Source of the DNA: Nymphaea colorata
Lineage: Eukaryota; Streptophyta; Magnoliopsida; Nymphaeales; Nymphaeaceae
DNA length: 64,000 nt
Direction of reading: 5' to 3'
Assembly (NCBI RefSeq): GCF_008831285.2
Contig: NC_045146.1
Location: 10,304,972 to 10,368,971, forward strand
Positions within the stretch are counted from its first letter, which is position 1. Every line of letters begins with the position of its first letter. The notes below the pieces were generated by a model. The model saw nothing but the letters and a program-made list of their open reading frames with translations, ran no database searches and was not told the origin of the DNA. A program made the position numbers and the translations under genes. Below, in pieces: positions 47,473 through 57,898 of the stretch.

Positions 47473-48149
47473 GAACACAAAAGGTTGAATGACTTTGTCT
47501 TTGTTCGATACAACATGAAGTTAGAACAAAAGTAAATAGTAAATACACTTCTTTTGCAATGTATACTTTTAACAATTTGTTAACTTTTCCTCTGTTGCTT
47601 TTAAAATTTAGGCAATTAGCAAGCATCATACCCAATTTGATCCCATTAGCCTAGAGTATACAAATGTGTTAGATTCTTGGCTTGAAGGACCAGTCATCCT
47701 TCTTGATGATGACGAGAGTCATGAAAAAAGACAGCCCGCATATGCTGGTGAGATCATTCCACTTGAAGGGGATGAAAGCACAGAAAAATGAGGATAAAAA
47801 TAAAAAAGATGAATAGATAGATTATATGTTTTAAGTCTTTGATGATATGTTGTAAAACAATAAAACTTTTTACTGTAAAAGACTTCAAGTCTTTAAACTT
47901 ACATGCTTCGTGTCGTATTATGTGTATGGAAGACAAATTATGAATGTTTATTTTGTTTGTTGCATTGTGACAAGTTGTTTTATATAGAAAACATTTTTCT
48001 TGATTTTTTCTGCAATATTTTGTTTTGCATATTTTTTTATTTTTTATGAATTACAGAAATAAATTAGGACAGAATATGTAATAAATTAGGTCAGCCTGAC
48101 TAATACGCATTACAGCACAACCTTTACAATGTTGCATCAACTATTGTCT

Positions 48150-48650
48150 AACATCAACTGAATAGCCATGGCTGCAAAAGCCGTCGGGCAGTATGTCCTC
48201 CAGTCACTGATTGTCTTTCATCTCCAAGGTTTTGATTGGTGCCACTTCCTCGACCTCCACTGCTATACGACCACCACAATTGGACCCACCGAATCCTCTA
48301 TATGAAAAACACCACGACCTCATCCTCATCGTTGGCCACAGAAAACAGTACATGCATTTGGTTTCCGACTCTTCGATGAAATAATTTGAAGACATTTTTC
48401 TTGTTTTATCAACATGTCATATAGTTCAATAAACAATGACACCTATTTCATTTCATTGTGGCTACTGCAATGACAAAGCTCTCATATGTAGATGGCAGAT
48501 CGTTCAATGTATATTGGACTACGTCATCGTCAGTTATCTGAACGCCAATAGCCTTTAACAAGTCATTCAAGGATTTCACACTATCCAAGTACCCAGACAC
48601 AGACTTCTCGTTTGCCTTTATATTTATAATTCATTCTTCAATTGAAGAAT
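48150..48650 (-). pseudogene. Ty1/copia gag remnant
   Basis: The - strand translates, with breaks, to SVSGYLDSVKSLNDLLKAIG, VQITDDDVVQYTLNDLPSTY and ESFVIAVATMK, the helical UBN2-type gag core of copia elements. A Gly/Arg-rich segment (about 48240-48330) follows where a zinc knuckle would be expected. It precedes the integrase/RT remnant at 43790-45470 in the same orientation, so both may come from one element split by the hAT-type sequence. Confidence 0.65.
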
Positions 48651-49076
48651 ACAGAGACTAGAATGAAAAACATACAACTTTGTTGGAGAGAAAGCGCTCG
48701 GCTATGCGCAGATGACGGCAAAAAGGAATGCGCATCAAAGAGTTTCATTTGTTGGACGGAACTTCCATTTGTTGGAGAGAGGCAGGCTATACCAGTGGCC
48801 GAGCCACATGTAGGCAGATGTGCGGCAGTTACCCACAGGGTGCTGCAAAATGCTCGCAACTATACAGAGACTACGATGAAAAGCATACACCTTTGTTGGA
48901 GAGAAAGAGATAGGCTATGCGCAGACGAAGGCAAAAAGGAATGCGCATCCAAGAGTTTCATTTGTTGAAGGGAGCTTCCATTTGTTGGAGAGAGGCAGGC
49001 TAGACCAGTGGCCGAGCCACATGTAGGCATATGTGGGGCATTTACCCACAGGGTGCTGCAAAACGCTCTCAACTAT
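48651..49076. repeat. Tandem duplication, 2 x 213 bp
   Basis: Two head-to-tail copies (48651-48863 and 48864-49076) share markers such as acagagacta, ggaatgcgcatc(a/c)aagag, ccgagccacatgtaggca and cccacagggtgctgcaaaa. The unit is 71 codons, and both strands stay largely open through it. The source of the unit is not recognised. It sits between the copia gag remnant and the PPR gene's 3' side. Confidence 0.92.
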
Positions 49077-49207
49077 TTGCTCATTTGGTGCCCCAAGGGT
49101 TTCCAATTTTCTTAATGCCTCTTCAGCCCGTAATTTCTATCTCCGGCGTCGGGCGGGGCTTAGACGCAACAGTGTCATCTATTTCCAGCCAGGGGAGAAG
49201 GAGCACT

Positions 49208-49430
49208 TCACCAGCATCCGTTACATGAGTACATCCCACCAAGCAAAGTGATGGAACCCAATTCAAAATCCAACGATAGTTTTTTTCTAGATCACAAACC
49301 TCGCCAATGATCTTAAAACTCCACGACAGTAGCCAACAGGTTCTTCGCAATCTCAATAACTGCGAGCGACTGTCTCCATTAATCCAAATATCAGAAGCAA
49401 CGTTTGGCTGTCCGCTCTGAGAGAAAATCC
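49208..49430 (-). pseudogene. Frameshifted DYW-domain remnant of the PPR gene
   Basis: Directly after the PPR stop, the - strand carries pieces of a DYW domain in alternating frames: IFGLMETVARSY, then VIEIAKNL, then FKIIGEVCDL, then a terminal GGMYSCNGCW followed by a stop at 49208-49210. These correspond in order to the family's ...AFGLxxT...IRIxKNLRxCxDCH...KxISxxxxR...GxCSCxDYW. The HxE zinc/catalytic motif and the CxxCH segment cannot be read in any frame, and the final triplet is GCW rather than DYW. The gene probably once encoded a full DYW-type protein. Confidence 0.72.
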
Positions 49431-51001
49431 CCCTCGTCTCCAATATCACGCAGAACCGCGGATGTCCTAAACTCATCATACCCCCCATTCCTGACGGCTA
49501 ACATGAGATGGTGCAATACAGAATATAGCTCCTTCGCCCGTGGATACGACTCATCCCACTTGAGAAATTCAAGAACCACACCGTCAATCTCGACTGAACT
49601 GCATCCGGGGTTTGCCTTGACCCTTCTTTGTTTCATCATTTTCCGCACGATACCAACCTCCTCCCATCTCGAACAAGCAGCATAAAGATTGGAAAACAAG
49701 ACATAATTTTCTCCACTGAATGGTTCCGCCTCTAAAAGACATTTACCAATTGCCTCCCCCATAGTAACGTTACCACTATTCCTGCAGGCGACCAACAATG
49801 TCCTCCACATAACCGCATTAGGCTTCAGCGGCATGTCTCTTACAAATTCATAGGCCTCATCTACTTGCCCAGCACGGCAAAGAAGATCGACCATGCATGC
49901 ATAATGCTCCACCTGCGGTGAAATTCCATTCTTAATCATCAAGTCAAAACAGGACTTGCCCTCGGCCACAAGCCCTCCATGGGCACACGCTGAGAGCACG
50001 GCGATGAACGTAACGGCGTCTTGTCTCACATTCTCCAACTTCATCTGAGAAAAGACTTCCAACGCATCGCATGCAAGGCCATGAGCAGCCAACCCCATTA
50101 TCATGCAAGTCCACAACATGGTATCCCTCCGAGGCATTTCAACAAACAGCTGGCGAGCTGTCTCGATGCACCCACACTTAGAATACATATCGACGAGGGC
50201 AGTCCCCAGCACCACGTCCAACTGTACCGTGCGCTTCTCCACGTAGGCATGAACCCACCTTCCCATTTTCAAGGCCCCCGCCTGTGCACACGCAGAAATC
50301 ACGCCGACCAGCGTCACTTCGTCCGGCGTCACCCCGGCCAATTGCATGTCACGAAACAGGTCAAGCGCCTTTGTAGTCATCCCAGCGCTGGCATACCCAC
50401 TCACCAGAGCGCTCCAAGCCACCAGACTCCTCTCGGTCATTTCGTCAAACGCTTGCTGCGCATCTGAGACTTCTCCGCACTTCACGTACATGCTCACCAT
50501 CGTCGTCCTGATGTGAGGACTCCAAAAACAGCCGCTCTTCGCGACATGGGCATGCACCTCCTTCCCTTCCTCAACCGCTACAGCCGCCGCGCACGACTTT
50601 AGCACAAAGTTGAATGTAAAGCTGTTGGGTTTCGCCTCATTCTCGGAATGCATCCTCTTGTATAGTGAAAAGCCATCGTTGGCAGCCAGATTTCCCGTGA
50701 TCGAGCAACCCCTGATCATCGAGTTCCACATGAAGACGCTAGGGCGCACGACTCGGTCGAAGACAGCACGCGCGTATCTGACGTCGCCGAGAGGAGACGA
50801 CGAGCAAAAGGCTATGAATCGGCTGGTTAAGAAGTTGGGCTGCTTGGAGAGGCCGTTTGTGATGACTTGGGCATGGATTTGAAGGACGACCCTCATCGAT
50901 GGGCATGCACCGAGAAGGGCAACGAGACGCTCCTCTAAATTCATAGACTCTGCACTGGAATCGACGCCAGCAGCTTCCGAGGCAGTGGGTGAGGCGCTCA
51001 C
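49391..51001 (-). CDS. PLS-class pentatricopeptide repeat protein with E domain
   Basis: An intronless frame of 536 residues, as usual for plant PPR genes. Repeats run from about residue 35 to 430 and include RVVLQIHAQVITNGLSKQPN, VFMWNSMIRGCSITGNL, RTTMVSMYVKCGEVSDAQQA, AWSALVSGYASAGMTTKALD, GTALVDMYSKCGCIETARQL and VEHYACMVDLLCRAGQVDEA. They are followed by an E/E+ region (KPNAVMWRTLLVACRNSGNV ... VKANPGCSSVEIDGVVLEFL). Such proteins bind organellar RNA and usually serve C-to-U editing. No clear transit peptide is visible; a short Ser/Ala-rich N-terminus precedes the repeats. The frame ends FLSERTAKRCF at the point where a DYW deaminase domain would begin. The Met at 51001 gives a normal N-terminus for the family. 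Confidence 0.92.
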   Translation of the reverse strand: MSASPTASEAAGVDSSAESMNLEERLVALLGACPSMRVVLQIHAQVITNGLSKQPNFLTSRFIAFCSSSPLGDVRYARAVFDRVVRPSVFMWNSMIRGCSITGNLAANDGFSLYKRMHSENEAKPNSFTFNFVLKSCAAAVAVEEGKEVHAHVAKSGCFWSPHIRTTMVSMYVKCGEVSDAQQAFDEMTERSLVAWSALVSGYASAGMTTKALDLFRDMQLAGVTPDEVTLVGVISACAQAGALKMGRWVHAYVEKRTVQLDVVLGTALVDMYSKCGCIETARQLFVEMPRRDTMLWTCMIMGLAAHGLACDALEVFSQMKLENVRQDAVTFIAVLSACAHGGLVAEGKSCFDLMIKNGISPQVEHYACMVDLLCRAGQVDEAYEFVRDMPLKPNAVMWRTLLVACRNSGNVTMGEAIGKCLLEAEPFSGENYVLFSNLYAACSRWEEVGIVRKMMKQRRVKANPGCSSVEIDGVVLEFLKWDESYPRAKELYSVLHHLMLAVRNGGYDEFRTSAVLRDIGDEGDFLSERTAKRCF

Positions 51002-51671
51002 TAATAGCAGCGGAAGACATCAGCGAAGACGAAGCTTCACCGACAGCAGGAAGCGCGGGGAACCGATGATTAAACCCTATCGGAAGAAGGTGATTCTGAG
51101 TGAACACAAGACAAAACTAAAAGAAAATTCTCAAAATCAGAACCTTCCACGGTTCCACCCCACTGTGGGATGCCGGAAAACACACCCCAAAACAAATCCT
51201 CAACAAGGACCCTTCTCGGATATTTGCGCAGCCAACCGACGAGCATGGACTCGGATCTGGAGGCAAGGCTTGATCCAAGCCTTCCATCCAGTAGATCCTG
51301 ACAGAAAAATCTGCCAAAGAATCGTGCTCAAACAGATGAAAGCACAGGAACAAAGGGGCGGAATTCAGAACTCATCGAATCAAAGGTAAAACAAAGAAAA
51401 AACTACAAACAGGCAACCCATGTTTTGAGCATATAACAAATTCATCCTCAACTTTTAACGCTTGGCAAAATGGCACTAACTTTTAACGCTTGGGAAAATG
51501 GCCCTCAACTTTTGCTCATTAGTCACAAACCACCACGTGACGCTGGTTGATGAAAAAAATTATTCAACTACAAAATGTGCTAAAGAGTCCTCGACGCCTA
51601 AAAACACTAAGAGGTCGTTTCAATGCATTAGAACACCATGGAATGGAATAGAATGGACGTGTTTTCTTTAG

Positions 51672-53547
51672 GGGGCCGTTGATGGCCTGGAAATATATTT
51701 CTGGAAATATAGAAAATTGAAAAATGAAATGAGAAAAGTATTTCCAATTCCAATTTTGGTGTGTGTGTGATAACTTAGAAATATATTTCCAATTCTATAT
51801 TTCTGAGTTTGATGGTATGGCAAAATGGAATGAAAAAAATACCAATAACAAGTATATAGAAAATTCTCAGTTCAAGAGGATTTTGCCGGAGTTTACCTCC
51901 ACAGATGTAGCTCACTGGTTCAGGCTGCTGTGAATCCATCTCCCGCTCAACTGCTCCTGCCTTCGCATCAGCCTAAGTTCCAGCAGAAGCTGCACTGCAC
52001 TCTCGTAAACAGAGTTTATTCAAGCTCCTGATTGCTGAATCCAAATCATTGCCGCAAGCTTCAAGTGTTCTCTCAGGTAATTGAAAAATAGAATGCAAAA
52101 GATTGTTATTGACCTCTTTGGATTAATAAATAGTAATTTAACTGTGCACATGTATGAACAGTTGCACAATGGTAACAATTGGCCAGGATATAGTATAATT
52201 TACAACTTGGGACCTCTCACCAGAATTTTTAGATTCCACACCAGTAGAATTTGAAAGGACTGCATCTGTAAATACATGAGAGGGACTCTGAATCATGAAT
52301 AAAAAAGCTAAACCGTGTGAATAGCATGATATTTACCATCATATTGTGCCTCATCAAGAAGTGAATTTCTCTCAGGACTTCCCATGATGCCTATGCTTGG
52401 TATTTTGCCATTCTCACAAGGGAGAGGCGAGCCATTTGATGATCGCTTCGTGGAAGCTCATGATCTGATCGCCATCAGGAACCAGCATTAGTGATTTGAT
52501 CGTGCTTCACCCAATGCAATTGACAAACCAAACAGTCTAATATTACATAAGAAACATGGCATTTAACATAGACAATTCAACAATAGACAGATAACAAGAA
52601 CATCAGCAATATTGCTCATGGAACTTCAAGGAAAGCAGAGACAATAAATGGCAAAGCAAGAGATGGAAGGAACGAACAATAGATACATCATCATCCGAGT
52701 CGCTCGACGGAGAAGTCTCTGGGGCATCATGGGCACCTTCGGCTTTCGGAGCGGAGGTAGGGAGTGTGAAATTCCTGATTTCCGCCGTCCGTTCATGGAG
52801 GTTCACAAACCCCCTTCTTGACGACATCGACCGCTGCTTGCCGTTGGCCAGAAGAAAACCCCCTTCTGAATGACATCAAAGAGACTGAAGAGAACCCCTT
52901 TGCGGCTTACATCAACAGCTATTTGGCGTTGATAGGAAAAGAACCCCATTCCTGAGGACATAAATGGGTGGAAGAAACCCCCTATCCGATGACATCAAGG
53001 TCGGAACAGGGACAGAAAGAGACACCACCCAGCCCGACGATGTTTGAAACGTACCTGAGATGGGAAGAAGCTATTTGGCTGCAAAAGGAGGAGCTTACCA
53101 CCAGCCGCGAAGCTACAGGGCCTTCACGCATGAGGACGAGGAGGATGCGTTGTGCGAGGAGACGCGAAGCTACAGAGTCTTCATGCGTGAGGACGAAGAC
53201 CGTGCCCTAACGGTCCGACCTCGTTGGAGAAGCGGAGGTCTCCCTAGTTTTTGGGTTGCTGAAGAAGCGGTGGAAGCCACCGTCGGACGAAACCAGGAAG
53301 CGAGGAAGAAGCTCTCGCACGAGACGGAAGGAAGAGGTGCTCGGGAGAGCGAGAGTGCCCAACGGGCAGTAAAAAATTTCCTGAAAAATATTTCCGCCTC
53401 TCCAGCTGGAAATTTTTTTTCGGAAAAAAATATCCGGAATCGACCTCAACGGTCTATTTTTTTCCGTGTTTGTTACGCAGGAAAAATTTTGAAATTTTGA
53501 ATTTTTTTTCGGGTGAACAGTATTTTTCCAGGCCATCAAACGGCCCC
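51672..53547. mobile_element. Terminal-inverted-repeat element with 3-bp TAG target duplication
   Basis: The left end ggggccgttgatggcctgg and the reverse complement of the right end, ggggccgtttgatggcctgg, form inverted repeats of over 20 bp. TAG flanks both sides (51669-51671 and 53548-53550). A 3-bp duplication fits PIF/Harbinger, although TAG is not the usual TTA/TAA. The 1.9-kb interior has short frames (52603-52827 -, 52968-53500 +) without a recognisable transposase. Direct gaagctacag(g/a)gtcttca(t/c)gc repeats occur at about 53107 and 53167. Confidence 0.8.
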
Positions 53548-53711
53548 TAGGCGAAGTCGACGCAAACGTGAGATAGAGAACGATTGAGACACGCAATATA
53601 GAGAACAATGTGTATAAAATGCCGAGGTGTTCCAATGTGTTCCATCGTTTACCACAGAACAACGTCTCGAAGAATACTCTCCCCCCAATCTCTCCCCCGA
53701 CCCTGAGTTGC

Positions 53712-56700
53712 TGGTGGGGACGGTCCCTAAGGCGCTGCAGCAATCAGCCACCGAAGTCACTGCCTGTATTGCCGCCCCGACCTCCCAAGATCTCTTCAAG
53801 GATGCTTTGGTAGTACTGAGTAAGAGCTCTACCTTACTGGAAACAGACCCAGCAAATTCCTCAAGGGAAGTGGTACCAGTAAGGGCTTTTCCCCCAAGCT
53901 ACACTAGGTCTGAACCTACTACAACAGGATGGTTACAGGCATTACAAACGCAGCGTACAATTTCAACCCACAAGCCTCACTCAACAAACCATGCCATTCA
54001 TGCCTAGGAGCCATCCAAACCAACCCCCACACCAATAGGATGGATCACAGCTCGGGTTCCTGCCCTCAGCCAAGGTGCTGGGAGGGAACCCCGTCGGCCA
54101 CAAACCGGTTTGGCAAGGCTTAAAGCAGTAAAACCGGCCCACGTTCTACAGGGGGTAGTGAGGCAAACCTGGCTGGAACAAGTCCAGCCCTTGCTACCGA
54201 TGACAGAAAACCCATGTCCTTGGCATCCAGCACTTCTGTTGTATAAGGGAAGGCACCAACCTTCTCCACGTCGTCTCACACGCCTTAAATGGTCCCTCAA
54301 CTAAGCCTGGGCACCGGGCCGGGCCGCCGCCGGGTACCCGGTACCCGGCCCGCCACGGGTCCGGGCCTTGACAAAAAGGTTTTTGGGCCAAATTTATCGG
54401 GCTTGGCCCGGCCCGGGCCTGCCACTGTGATCGGTGGCAGCCCGATAAGCCCGACATGAGTTTTTTTTTTCTTTAAAAAAAATAAACTTAGAGAATTAGG
54501 AACTTAGGGTTATGGGTTAGGTTTTCTTTTCCTCTTTTCGTTTCATTAAGAAATTTCATTGCCGCGAGCTCGAGACTGCCTCCTCCAGTCTTCCTCATCG
54601 GCCGTCGCCCCTTGGCTGCCTCCTCCTGTCCTCCCGTCGGTCGCCGCCATCGCACAACTGCTCTACTTGCTTCATCGTCGGTTGCATCGAGTGCTTCTCC
54701 TCCAGAGGACTACTTTCTACTAGTTGGTGTTGTTCTTGTTTTTGTTATTCTATTAAGTGCACATGGTTTACGTTTGTGCTCATTTTTTGAGTGAGCTAGA
54801 GGCTAGCAAGTAGCAACCTGCCTCAAAGCCAGGCCCAGCCCGTTAATAATTGGGCCGGGCCGGGCCGGGCCGGGCCTTGGGCATAAGCCGAAGCCCGAGG
54901 CCCAATATTACATGGGCCCGGCCCGGCCCGTTTTGAAAGCTGGGCTTTGATTTTTTCATTTTTAACAGGTCGGCCTAGCCCGATGCCCAGCCTTACCCTC
55001 AACACAAACAAACAGGACATTCACCGATAAAGCAAAGAGCAAAAGGTATAAATCACCCAAGTGGAGAAGCGTCACAAGAGAATCAGGATAACCCCAGGAG
55101 CAGACATGTTTGGGGTGAGGCAAGCATCGATTAACGCCGGTGCACGCGCGTTGCTAGGCAGCAAATGCTCCAGGCTTCTCCTCCTCGTCGCCTTACGCAC
55201 CTTCGATGATTTCTCAACACCAATAAATAGGGTAGTTACCAAATAAGCAGAGAGAAAAGTATATAAATCTCTCAGGTGGAGAAGCGTCACCGGATAAACA
55301 GGCTAATCCTAGGAGCAGACATCAGTGGGGTGTGGCAAGCACCGATTAACGGCGAGGCACGTGCGCTACAGAGCAGCTAATGCTCCAAGATTCTCCTTCT
55401 CTCCATCACAGAGGAGCTCCCTGTTTCACAGGCATTCACAGGGCCACTCCGCACTCTAAAAATCACCAAGATTCGTGGAGGACTCTGAACGAGCTGAAAT
55501 TTGGGCCAGGGCTCATCTAAATGGTTATGAACAGCCAAATCTAAGCTTTTAAGGAGTCTTCTATCAAAGTCGAAGCTCTGGTGAAAGTGCTTGGCTGATA
55601 CAGGCGTTGGGCGAGATTCAGGTTCTGTCGTAGGACAAGGGAGGCTGAACATTAAAAAATTCACCAAAAATTACCCAGAGCTCGGATCGAGCTGAATTTT
55701 GGACTGAAGCTTGCTGGAATGATTATGAAAGGACGTTCAAAAGATGGGATCCAAAAGAGCTCCTTAAGGTCCAGTCGTTATAGAGGGAAGAGGCTGGACT
55801 GCCAGCGGTCACAGGCAGCTCAAAACAGGGCAGGGCAGTCGGGCTGAATCTTCAAAAATCCGCCAAAACTCACCCAGAGCTCTAATTGAGCTAAATTTTG
55901 GGCTAAAGCTGGCTGGGATGTTTAGGAAGAGACGCCCAAAAGATTGAATTAATTGGAACTCCCTAAGTGCCAGTCGTTGTGGAGAGAAGGGGCTGGACTG
56001 TCACCCGCCGTAGGTAGCTCCAAAACAGAGCAAGGCGATTTCGAGCTCCTCCTCACGATCTCAGCCGGAAACAAGGGTAAATCCAGTTCAAAACAGCTAG
56101 GAGAGATCAAAATCAACACAAAGAAGAGGTTAAGGAAAGTCAGATAACCGTTGGTAGGGTTTTCCTCAATTTTCAGACGAAGATTGTGGTCGCTATCGCC
56201 AATTTGGCGGATTAAACAGGAAATCGCCGCCACTGTGCGCCAGATTCCGACAAGGGCAATTTTCTCAGTCATCCGCCGTTGGATCCTCCTCCAGGTTGGT
56301 CCAGAGCGTCGCCAGGAAGTGGGGAGGACGACTGTGGAGTCCGATTGCTGATTCACTTCTTCAAGTTGGCGCAAGGTGAGACATATTGGCGGTAAATGGG
56401 GGTTTTGCGACAAGGGGGGGAGGGGGGTTTCACAGCAGCTTCACGATCGAATTTGCCCCCAAAAGACTCTTCATCTCATGTGGAACTAGGGAAATTCATT
56501 GCTTGAGCTCTCCACGACGACGAGGGATTCGAGATCCTATGCGCGTCTGATCTATCTAAGCTTAAGGGGAAGTAGAATCGTACTCAGTTCTTCTGCCCAC
56601 ATCGCTCGTCAGCACCCATAGCGTGAGATCCAGCAAGCCGACGGGATCCTCTCGATCGGTTTCACGGCAGCAACCCAGCTGGTGGGAAGTCATCGTGGAC

Positions 56701-57898
56701 ACCCTGGTCGAAGTCCTATACGACTTGGATGATAGAAAAATACGTGGATGGTGGTCTGGAGTCACTCGACACCACCCCGGGCAGTCTCCTCCAGTTGTCT
56801 CCTTTGTGCAGCAGTGAAGCCCCTCACTGCAGTCCGTGGGAACTACCTTAGCTGCGCCTCCCGTGGGTAGGGACTGCCTCTCAGACCTCCTATGGGTGAA
56901 GGCCTCGCACAAACCTCGTCTATATCGGTTTGAGGGAGGGAACCGTAGCTTGGGAACCGGTGATGGCCGTCGGTGCCATCCCTCGAGTCTCTAAGTTGTC
57001 TCAGTTCAGATGAGGTTTGGATGGCATCAAGGGAAGGGACAACTGGAAGAAGTAGAAGAAGTAGAAGGAGAAGAAGAGGAAGAAACCCTCACAGGTGGAA
57101 GAGAGAGAATGAGAAAGGTGTTCTCATATCGTAAAACATTTGATAGATAGTGTTCATGCGCCGGAGCTCAAGCTTATAATCTTGAGTGACTCGGGATGGT
57201 TCCAACCCGTACTGATACAATATATAACAACAAAATACACAAAAGAATGACATATACAAATAACAAACCTGACCGGGTCGGTCAGTCAACAAAGTCAAAA
57301 CCACGCTCACTGCTTGGGCTGAGTGTCCGCCCTGAAGCTCGTCTATGGTGCAAACCCCTTTACCCTGTCTCGGCCAGTGTGGTCTTTGCCTCATGCGTCT
57401 CGGTGAGCTGGGCATCCTTCATTTGTCTCTGTCCCATGACCGATTGGATGCTCAACTCCTTGGTACCACTCATCTCTGGCTCTTCACTCGCCCGGCTGCA
57501 AGAAGGGTTAGCCTCACAAAAAATAATACTAGCCTCGATAATGGGCTCCTTCCCTGTGCGGCGCATAAACCCGGCCGGCGCCTTCCACGCTTTATGCCCC
57601 CTCGGCGTCTATTGGCCTACGTCTCTCAACACCGCCTTCGGCCAATAAAGGCCACCTTCGGCGTCCCTCGATGCTGGCATTGCCTGCCCTGGTCGACGAC
57701 CCATGGCCCCTCTCATCACTATCTGGCGCTGTGGGGTGCGATATGCCTAGGGTGGTCGTCTCCTCTGCTAGCCTAGCTCGGCCTTTGGGCAACAAAGGGC
57801 GAGTCACTTCACTCCCTCGGCACTTGGCCGGTGTGGCTCACCGTCTTTGGGCATCGTCGGTCTCGTCTCTCGGCGGGATCCTAGGCTGTTCCGTATCA
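53712..57898 (-). repeat. 3' LTR (carries a nested hAT-type element)
   Basis: 4,187 bp including the 694-bp insertion at 54302-54995 plus its 8-bp duplication; about 3,485 bp without them, against 3,458 bp for the other LTR. Internal substructure shared with the other LTR: a twofold ~215-bp repeat (gtggagaagcgtcac at 55061 and 55276) and a threefold ~200-bp repeat (gagctgaa(a/t)tttgg near 55490, 55690 and 55890). Long open frames here, such as 57196-57776, have no recognisable product. Confidence 0.92.
54302..54995. mobile_element. Nested hAT-type non-autonomous element
   Basis: A 694-bp insertion absent from the other LTR. Ends: TAAGCCTGGGCACCGGGCC and, on the reverse complement of the right end, TAAGGCTGGGCATCGGGCT. 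An exact 8-bp target duplication, ccctcaac, flanks it (54294-54301 and 54996-55003). The uninterrupted target is visible in the 5' LTR at about 60762-60769. Subterminal regions are dense in ggcccggcccg blocks on both sides. No transposase is encoded. Confidence 0.95.

Larger units (their letters stand above)
45555..47830 (+). pseudogene. hAT-type (BED/DUF659-like) transposase pseudogene
   Basis: Across frames: a BED-finger-like segment (YNFC...SHFKHHLVGTSNNVS, about 45605-45685) and an acidic tract with an internal duplication. A DUF659-like part follows (GYKMPFYHKLGGKILDNAAR, DVKAYCDHL, about 46340-46430), then a stretch ending in PSHTEFVTNVLTIQNVVMQG (about 46850-46920) and 'LYMPIWRIID'. 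The tail is DPISLEYTNVLDSWLEGPVI (about 47640-47700). This order matches plant hAT-like transposases with DUF659 and a C-terminal dimerisation region. Stops and small duplications destroy the frame. Terminal inverted repeats were not located. It lies between copia integrase and copia gag remnants of opposite orientation. Confidence 0.7.

Noticed and set aside
50021-50467. + strand open frame of 148 codons
   Set aside because: Antisense shadow of the PPR gene.
52603-53500. Possible genes inside the TAG-flanked element
   Set aside because: Short frames without recognisable domains and no splice evidence; treated as element interior.
57196-57776. Overlapping + strand frames of 143-150 codons, recurring at 62994-63632
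   Set aside because: They lie in both LTRs of the - strand element. They recur only because the LTR is duplicated and have no recognisable domain.
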